Shown one piece after another: positions 6,042 through 11,587 of a stretch of DNA of 11,587 nucleotides. The translations under genes and the position numbers were made by a program. How positions within the stretch are numbered: position 1 is the stretch's first letter; every line of letters starts with the position of its first letter. The notes beneath the pieces are model-generated. The model saw only the letters and a list, made by a program, of their open reading frames with translations. It was not told the DNA's origin and did no database searches. Source of the stretch: CADEED01 sp020442965 (GTDB taxonomy: Bacteria; Pseudomonadota; Gammaproteobacteria; Steroidobacterales; Steroidobacteraceae); NCBI GenBank assembly GCA_041395525.1, contig JAWLAH010000024.1, positions 1 through 11,587 on the forward strand, in the 5' to 3' direction.

Positions 6042-9000
6042 GGCCGTGGGTAGAACTGGTACACCCAAGTGCCACCGTTCATGTTGTCAGGCTGCACTGC
6101 TGGCAGCCCTGCGAAGTCCGCGCGCCACTCTGGTCCGACCCGGAAGTTCCACACCTCGGTACGCGCCGCACCGGCAGGCATCGTCAAGGCTAACGACTCA
6201 GTCCGTGGCAGCACGGAATTCCAGGCGACGCTGGCTTCTGTAGCAGCTATGCCTACGAGTACGGTTCGATCGGGCTGCACCTTCGGCCCCGCAGTTACTA
6301 CCGATTCTCCCGGGATCAGCGGTACTGCGACTGTGATCGCAGCGCGCGCCGGCGCAACGCGTGACACGGTGGTCGTCGCACGCCAGTCGGTGTCGAGGTC
6401 GATCGTGCGCGCGACGCGCACGAACGCCGGAAATTCGCTCGCAGCTTCCAGGCTCGCGCTGCCCGACGCCTGCGCGTCGCGACGCTCGCGTGTCAACTCG
6501 AGTGAGCCCGAGACCATCCGGCCATCGTTCACGCCACCGACCGCCCAGCCTTGCGCGTTCACGCTGATCGCTCGGGGCTGCTGCGGAAAGGCCAGCTGTA
6601 TGGATTCTGCCGCGGCGAGCCGGCCGCTCAGACGAATCGTACTCGCACCACTCTGCAGCGGCACCCACAGCGAGCCATCGGCTTCGCGTGCGATCGCCAC
6701 CGCGCCACGGCCGTTGACGCTGACTTCGTCGAGCTGCCAGCGGTCGTTGGCCTGCGGCACCCCGATCGCAAGGCCGGTGAGCGCGCTCGCCTGCAGCGTC
6801 ACGATCAGCCGATCGCCTTGCAGGTCGACCCGTGCGAAAGCGATCTCGGCGCAGTTCGGCTGGCAAGCTGGTGGTGCAACCAGTCGGTTGCGCAGTTCGG
6901 TGAGGAGCGCGGCGTCGGGAGTCGTTGCCGCCAACGCAGGCAATGAACCGAGAGCCAGCACGCCTAGCAGCAACCCCGCGGCTGCCGGCGATGAGGCCTT
7001 GGCATGGCGCGGCAGTCGCACGATGGAGCCATAGCTCAACCGCGCCAGCCACAGGAACAAGCCAGCCAGCGCCAGTACGCCAATCACACGCCAGAAGAAC
7101 AACAACATCGGCCCCAGGTAGACGAATCGCACCGTCTGCTCGGGTTCCACCGGACCGGACCATCCGTAGGTGTAGGCGCGGTAGCGCCACGCCGGAATGC
7201 CAGGCCCGGCCTGCAGCAACGTACCAGGCGCATACGCCTGCACGTTCGCTTTGCTGCGCACCGGTGGCGCGTACTGACTTCGGTCGCGACGCGCCATCGA
7301 ACCTGCCGACTCACTGACTGCTTCCTCTACCGCAGCGTCCGACGCTGGCTCTTGCATCAATATCTCGGGCGCAGCTGCACTCATGTCGACACCGCCCCAA
7401 GCTTGCTGCGATCCGAAGGCCGCGGTGCCAGCCTCGAGTTGCGGATGAATCGCAACGCGCAGCTGGCCCCACAGGAACGGCAGCAGCGCGAGACCCAGTA
7501 CCACGAAACTCGCGGTGCGGTAGCCCTGCGCGATGCGGCGAAACCGTCCTTCGGGCGCGGCGCGTGCGATCGCCAGCGCCGCTAACAAGTTCGCCCACAA
7601 CCAGATGAACAGCGGCTGCTCCTGGTAAGTGAGCGCCAAGCCGCGCAGCGCGAGCGCTGCGACTCGCCAGCCAGCCGCCCAATGGATCAGAAAGACGACG
7701 ACAATGACACCAAAGACGTTCCACAGCCCCCATTGATTGAGCCAGGCACCGAAGGCGAAGTCAGCACCGGGCACCGCCAGCAACAGATGACCTGGCGGCA
7801 GATACAACTCGCCCGACACGTCGTCGAATCGCTGGGTCCAGCCAGTCGCCGCCAGCGATGCGCGTGTCGACGCTGTTCGCGCGGTGGTTGTCAGCTGCAG
7901 GTTGGGCGTCCGCAGCTCCACACCCAGCTGGCCCTCCTCGCCACTCTCGCTAACCAGCAGCGGCTCGCCACCGAGTCGGGCACTCTCGAGCCGGAACGGC
8001 GCCGCCATATCGAGCCGCCAATCACTGCGCAACTGGCCGCTGATCGTATCGACAGCCGTAAACCCGCTGTGATCGAAACTGAGCCAGAGCGAGCGCTTCA
8101 GGGACAGGTTGTTGCCGTCGGCATTGGCCAGCCCACGGCTACGCTCGTCGACCCGCAACGTGGTGTCCGGTGCCATGCGAAATGCCGGCAGCTGCCGCCA
8201 GTCATTGGGCACGTTGGCCTGCGCCGGGTCGATGCCCGGCGCCCCTTCCGGCGCCGCCACGCGCAAGCGGTCATTGCCCGCAAAACTCCAGACTTCCTCA
8301 CTCGGCCATTTCCCGTCGGGTGCCGGGCGCGTCAACTCTTTGGCCACATCCTGACCGCGCGCCGTGAGCTCGATTTCGTGCGCGCCGGGACGCACCTGCA
8401 CGCGCAGCTGGCCGTTCTGGTCCAGCCTCGCCGGCAACTCGCTGCTGAGGCCGAGCGGCACGAACCCGTCCGGCAGCACTCGACCCAGCGTCTCTTCACG
8501 CGCGTCGCCCGCCACTTGCAACCGTATACGAGTGGTGAGATGAACCGGCGATTCATCGCGCACCAACCGATAGACCTGCAGATCCATCGCTGCCGTCTGC
8601 ACGGCGCTCGCGCGCTTGCCTAACCACAAGGCACCGTCCGGTCGCTCTGGCTGCGCAACTGCCTGGCCATCGACGACGAGAACAACCAGCGCTGTCTGCG
8701 CCGGCACTGGCAGCGACTCCGGACGCGAGCTCCAAACGAAACTACCTGTGAGTGTGTAGTCGCCGGCAGGCAGGCGCAGCTGCGGTCTGTTGCTTCGCAA
8801 TACAACGGCCGCGGCTCTGCCATTGACCAGCACATTGCGCGGCCAGATCTCTGCATTGCCTGGCACCGCAATCCAGCTGTCGGCAAGGACCGACCACTGC
8901 TGCCTGAACTCGCCGCGCTTGGCATCAACTGACACGTCGAGCCGTTCGGGCCATGCGCAGCGATAGGACGACTGACTAGCCGGATCCTGGCCGGCGAGAA

Positions 9001-9163
9001 ACGGGCATTTGCGGTACTCCTCGCCCTGCAAGACCCACTCTCGCCAGTCCTTGAGCGCGTCCGGAACCGCCATGTCTGCACTCCGCGCTTGCGGCACAAA
9101 CGTCACACCCAACAAAACGATGAGCACAGCAGCCCCGAGCGCGATACCGATACGGCTATTCAC
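6038..9163 (-). CDS. Large membrane/periplasmic protein of unknown family, N-terminal part
   Basis: The start is a GTG at 9163, supported by AAGGGGAGA about eight bases upstream and by a signal peptide or anchor directly after it (GIALGAAVLIVLLGVTF). The same frame is open back to 9430, but that extension only translates repeat copy D into Arg-rich sequence. With the C-terminal part at 5070-6041 the full protein would be 1364 residues. Layout: anchor at 5-22; periplasmic beta-rich region to about 480; membrane segments near 490-512 (GLWNVFGVIVVVFLIHW), 520-535 and 550-570; a loop with an Ala/Glu-rich stretch; segments near 680-710 and 728-745; a second periplasmic beta-rich region to about 1175; then the C-terminal membrane block. 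Two soluble halves each followed by a membrane block suggest an envelope scaffold or transporter-associated protein. No family name is recognised. Confidence 0.75.
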
Positions 9164-9192
9164 TGACTCTTCTCCCCTTCGAGTGCGACGCG

Positions 9193-9198
9193 AGTGTA
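9193..9198 (-). promoter_or_regulatory. Possible extended -10 box of the large membrane-protein gene
   Basis: Read on the minus strand, TGC-TACACT is a fair extended -10 element about 30 nt before the GTG at 9163, giving a leader of roughly 23 nt that contains the ribosome binding site. The -35 region would fall inside the left arm of repeat copy D, with no good TTGACA match. If real, copy D shapes this promoter. Confidence 0.35.
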
Positions 9199-9209
9199 GC
9201 AAGTTGCCC

Positions 9210-9418
9210 GGCGAGGAATGTGTGAGTGTCCCGTTGCGAGTCCATGGAGATCGCCGCAGCGCGGGCGTCGCGCGCTCCTGTTCTGGCATAAGCCTTGCCT
9301 CTTCGCAAGGGGAAAGATGCGCGCGGCGCCCGCGCAAGGTTCGCCGTCGCGAGCGCTGCGCTCGCGACGAAGCGCGATCGACCTGGACTCGCAACGGGAC
9401 ACTCACACATTCCTCGCC
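9210..9418 (+). repeat. Palindromic repeat element, copy D (complete)
   Basis: The perfect 35-bp inverted arms are 9210-9244 and 9384-9418 and enclose a 139-bp core. The internal 17-bp stem pairs 9259-9275 with 9319-9335, and the hairpin at 9346-9368 has ten base pairs and a three-base loop. The core is close to copies A and B, but the arms are unrelated to those of B and C beyond CGAGTCC. Unlike the other copies it lies between divergent genes, 46 bp from the GTG at 9163 and 58 bp from the ATG at 9477. Confidence 0.92.
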
Positions 9419-9436
9419 ACTCCCTGCCACTCCCTG
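9417..9436. repeat. Two tandem copies of CCACTCCCTG
   Basis: A 10-bp unit is repeated exactly twice at the right edge of repeat copy D, between it and the start of the gene at 9477. Nine bases of the unit also occur beside copy A (3483-3491). It may be part of the element boundary or chance. Confidence 0.6.
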
Positions 9437-9464
9437 CTAAACGCTCAATAGGTCTCAAATGGGC

Positions 9465-9470
9465 TAACAT
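9465..9470 (+). promoter_or_regulatory. Possible -10 box for a leaderless transcript
   Basis: TAACAT ends exactly six bases before the ATG at 9477, which would place the transcription start at or next to the A of the start codon. No Shine-Dalgarno sequence precedes this ATG, which fits a leaderless message. The -35 region is weak. The gene at 11095 shows the same spacing. Confidence 0.4.
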
Positions 9471-9476
9471 CAGCGC

Positions 9477-10212
9477 ATGACCTCGCCAGACTATGGACCG
9501 CGCGCTCGGGTGGGCGTCGCGGTGCCGCAGGCCAACCCCACGGTCGAGCCGGAGATGCGCGCACTGCTGCCGGACGAGATCGGCGTCTATGCCACACGGC
9601 TGGTACACCCCGCCCCCGGGTGGAAGACCGCCTGTTGCACTATGTCACGCATATTCCCGACTCGATCGCGAGCTACGGGCCATTGCGATTGGCCGCATTC
9701 GGCTTCGGGTGCACCGGGTCATCGTACATAGTCGGCTCGAAAAAGAAGACGAGCTGACTGCCGCCGCTGCGCACGAACGGCAGATGCCCGTCGTCACGGC
9801 AGCGCAGGCGATCAGGCAAGCCTTGACTGGGATGGGTGCGGCACGAATCGCACTGGTTTCACCCTATCCCGAAGCGTTGGCGGAATCCGGTTATACGTAC
9901 TGGCGCTCGGCGGGGATCGAGGTCGCGCATACCCTGCGCGTAGACGAGCGTCTCGCGGATACACACAACATCTATGAACTAACGAGCCAGGATGCCCTGA
10001 CTGCCGTTCAGAACGTGCGAACCGACGCGGTCGACTGCATCGTCGTCTCGGGCACCGGCATGCCCACGTTGGCCGCGCTGCGTCAATCGGCAGCGACGAT
10101 GGCGCTGCCGGTGATCTCGTCCAACTTGTGTCTCGCCTGGGCGCTGCTTGGCCGTGCGGCGCCGGAGCTCGCGCCGACCTTGCCGATCGGCCTGATTACC
10201 TCGAAACCGTAG
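9477..10212 (+). CDS. Asp/Glu racemase-superfamily enzyme (maleate isomerase/arylmalonate decarboxylase-like), frame broken twice
   Basis: Three frames must be joined. The first runs from ATG 9477 (RARVGVAVPQANPTVEPEMR). The second takes over near 9612-9620 (VEDRLLHYVTHIPDS, then AAFGFGCTGSS). The third begins near 9739-9743 and runs to the TAG at 10212. Each switch equals one lost base in a homopolymer-rich spot (GCCCCCGGG and GAAAAAG). The restored protein has 245 residues, normal for this family. Diagnostic parts are VPQANPTVEPE near the N-terminus, the first active-site loop FGCTGSS (Cys79), ARIALVSPYP (123-132), the second loop VSGTGMPTL (191-199) and PVISSN (212-217). The second catalytic Cys of two-Cys racemases and isomerases is a Gly here, so the reaction is uncertain. 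Sequencing error and true decay are both possible explanations for the breaks. Confidence 0.75.
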
Positions 10213-10973
10213 CGGCGGAAGACTTTCGCCGCCGCGTCTTGCCGCAAGTACAGCAGCAACCGCGCAGCAGCCGGCGCCGCCGATCGCGTGAGTGCCACGG
10301 GATAGGTGACCGGCGGATAGGAGTCCGCTGCGAATTCGGCGACGATGCGTACGCGCGGTTCTACGCGTGCGTCCGTGGCGTACACGATCCCGAGCGCCGC
10401 TTCGCCACGCGCCACGAAGGCCAACGCACTGCGGACATTGTCGGCATAGGCGATCCGACTGCTGACGGACCGCCAGAGGCCGAGCGACTGCAACGCGGCG
10501 CGCGCATAGCGCCCGGCAGGTACCGTCTCAGGGTCACCCAAAGCCAGCCGGCTGCTCCCCAACGCCCGCTCCAGCGTGCGCGGCTGTGAGAGATCGACTG
10601 CCGATCTGGTGTCAGCGGGCGCAATGAGCACCAGACGATTACCCAGCAGATCGACGCGCGTGTCGCTCTGCAGCACGCCCCGGGTATGCAGGTAATCCAT
10701 CCACTGCCGGTCAGCCGACAGATAGAGATCCGCGCCTGCGCCCGCCTCGATCTGCCGCGCGAGCAAGGCACTCGACGCGAACGACGACCGAACCTCGATA
10801 CCCGTGGCGCGCGTGAAATCAGCTGCAACTTCCTGCAGCGCATCGACCAGTGAGGCAGCCGCGTAGACGGTGATCGACGCGGGCCGGTCGGCGGCAATCG
10901 CGGGCCATGCAGCAACGAGGCCGACGAACGCCACCAGCGACGCCACACACGGCTGCAGTTTGCGGAACTTCAT
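10083..10973 (-). CDS. modA: Molybdate ABC transporter periplasmic binding protein ModA
   Basis: 296 residues. The signal peptide ends at AIA-AD (about residue 28). The mature part has the full ModA pattern: YAAASLVDAL (Ser41), SFASSALLARQIEAGAGADLYLSAD (Ser68), VPAGRYA (151-157), ADNVRSALAFVARGEAALGIVY (Val180, Tyr198) and the ending FRRYGFEV. Ser41, Ser68, Ala153, Val180 and Tyr198 match the oxyanion-binding positions known in E. coli ModA. It captures molybdate or tungstate in the periplasm for ModBC. Two oddities are seen. Family members usually stop right after the YGFEV motif, but this frame continues about 37 residues antisense to the 3' end of the gene at 9477-10212. Also, no modB or modC follows. 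The tail may come from a lost stop or an indel; a TAA in another frame lies at 10196-10198. No strong ribosome binding site precedes the ATG. Confidence 0.93.
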   Translation of the reverse strand: MKFRKLQPCVASLVAFVGLVAAWPAIAADRPASITVYAAASLVDALQEVAADFTRATGIEVRSSFASSALLARQIEAGAGADLYLSADRQWMDYLHTRGVLQSDTRVDLLGNRLVLIAPADTRSAVDLSQPRTLERALGSSRLALGDPETVPAGRYARAALQSLGLWRSVSSRIAYADNVRSALAFVARGEAALGIVYATDARVEPRVRIVAEFAADSYPPVTYPVALTRSAAPAAARLLLYLRQDAAAKVFRRYGFEVIRPIGKVGASSGAARPSSAQARHKLDEITGSAIVAAD

Positions 10974-11082
10974 GTTGTTAGCCAGCGCAACAGCGTATCG
11001 GTGGGCGGCAGCCTAGCATTGCCTGCCGGCTGCTGCCACGGCCAGGAATGCCCCGGACTGTGCCGACTGCGAGGATAGCTGC

Positions 11083-11088
11083 TACGAT
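11083..11088 (+). promoter_or_regulatory. Possible extended -10 box for a leaderless transcript
   Basis: TGC-TACGAT is an extended -10 element ending six bases before the ATG at 11095, the same geometry as at 9465-9470. There is no Shine-Dalgarno sequence before this ATG. A clear -35 is not seen. Confidence 0.42.
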
Positions 11089-11094
11089 TTGACG

Positions 11095-11587
11095 ATGACA
11101 ACGGCATCGATTCAATCAGCGCACGACGTGCTGGACTTCTGGTTCGGCACCCTGCCGCTCGACAAGCCTGCGCTGGATGCCCGAATGAAAGTCTGGTTCG
11201 CCGGCGAATCGGACCCAACGGCCGCAGCACACTACGACGAGCAGATCCGTACGAAGCTCGTGCCGCTGCTGAACAAGGCCGTCAACGATCAACTGGAGGG
11301 CTGGAGCGCGAGCCCGCGTCGGCGCCTGGCACTGATACTGCTGTTCGATCAGGTGCCGCGCAATGCGTTCCGCAGCACGGCCGCGGCGTATTCATTCGAC
11401 GATCGCGCCTTGGCACTGACCGTGGAAGGCTTGCGTGACGCAGCCGACGCGCCGCTCGATCCGGTCGAGCGGCTGTTCTTGTACATGCCGCTGCAGCACG
11501 CTGAACTGCGCAGCGCTCAAGAGGAGTCTGTGCGGCTGTTCCGACGACTCAGCCAGGAGGCTCCTGGCGAGCTGCAGCCGACCTTCG
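11095..11587 (+). CDS. DUF924 family protein, N-terminal part (runs off right edge)
   Basis: The frame is open from the ATG at 11095 to the edge, 164 codons. It carries the DUF924 (PF06041) hallmarks: VLDFWFG at the N-terminus, a charged helical part with the conserved W-F (KVWFAGESDP), RRLALILLFDQVPRNAFR and FLYMPLQHAE. The family is all-helical and TPR-like, soluble, about 180-200 residues long and of unknown function, so perhaps 20-40 residues are missing here. It is divergent from modA, with 121 bp between the two starts. The initiation codon follows a candidate -10 box directly, without a ribosome binding site. Confidence 0.9.
   Translation, partial: MTTASIQSAHDVLDFWFGTLPLDKPALDARMKVWFAGESDPTAAAHYDEQIRTKLVPLLNKAVNDQLEGWSASPRRRLALILLFDQVPRNAFRSTAAAYSFDDRALALTVEGLRDAADAPLDPVERLFLYMPLQHAELRSAQEESVRLFRRLSQEAPGELQPTF

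Noticed and set aside
7682..8623. 313-codon open frame on the plus strand
   Set aside because: It is fully antisense to the large membrane protein; it is Arg/Gln/His-rich with no family signature.
3303..9418. CRISPR array
   Set aside because: The copies are few, widely and unevenly spaced, in both orientations, about 190 bp long, and there are no spacers or cas genes.
10974..11094. Molybdenum cofactor riboswitch or ModE site upstream of modA
   Set aside because: The 121-bp gap holds only short GC-rich inverted repeats and no match to the ModE or Moco consensus that I could recognise.

Overview
The window is GC-rich bacterial DNA, most likely from a gammaproteobacterium. This rests only on gene content (DUF11 surface protein, ModA, DUF924, DoxX-like protein, lipoproteins) and codon style; no marker gene fixes the taxon. 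It shows no phage, plasmid or CRISPR feature. It does carry four copies of a roughly 140-200 bp palindromic repeat, and several reading frames are broken by single-base shifts.

Layout. (1) Positions 1-2006, minus: the N-terminal 668 residues of a secreted protein built of DUF11-type repeats, running off the left edge. (2) 2007-2347: non-coding, with hairpins. (3) 2348-2785, minus: a small NTF2-like lipoprotein, divergent from (4) 2909-3292, plus: a 127-residue cytosolic protein of unknown role. (5) 3303-3474: poly-G tract and repeat copy A. (6) 3624-4122 and 4119-4583, plus: a cysteine-containing lipoprotein (frame broken near 4032) overlapping by ATGA a four-helix DoxX-like membrane protein. 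(7) 4599-5062: repeat copies B and C between convergent genes. (8) 5070-9163, minus: a 1364-residue membrane/periplasmic protein of no recognised family, split by a one-base shift at 6038-6041. (9) 9210-9418: repeat copy D in the divergent promoter region. (10) 9477-10212, plus: an Asp/Glu-racemase-superfamily (maleate isomerase/arylmalonate decarboxylase-like) enzyme with two frame breaks. (11) 10083-10973, minus: ModA, tail to tail with the enzyme and without modB or modC in view. (12) 11095 to the right edge, plus: a DUF924 protein.

The genes do not form one pathway. The only tight unit is the lipoprotein/DoxX pair. The most notable signal is the repeat family. Each copy has a conserved core flanked, in the three complete copies, by 27-35 bp near-perfect inverted arms. 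Arm sequence differs from copy to copy while arm complementarity is kept. Inside the core, a 17-bp stem is preserved by compensatory changes between copies. Three of the four copies begin 7-15 nt after a stop codon. This points to selection on a folded RNA or single-stranded DNA, or to an unusual insertion or repair process that makes inverted flanks.

Four frame disruptions, together with a 27-nt nearly pure G tract exactly where one repeat arm should be, mean that assembly error must be excluded before the broken genes are called pseudogenes.
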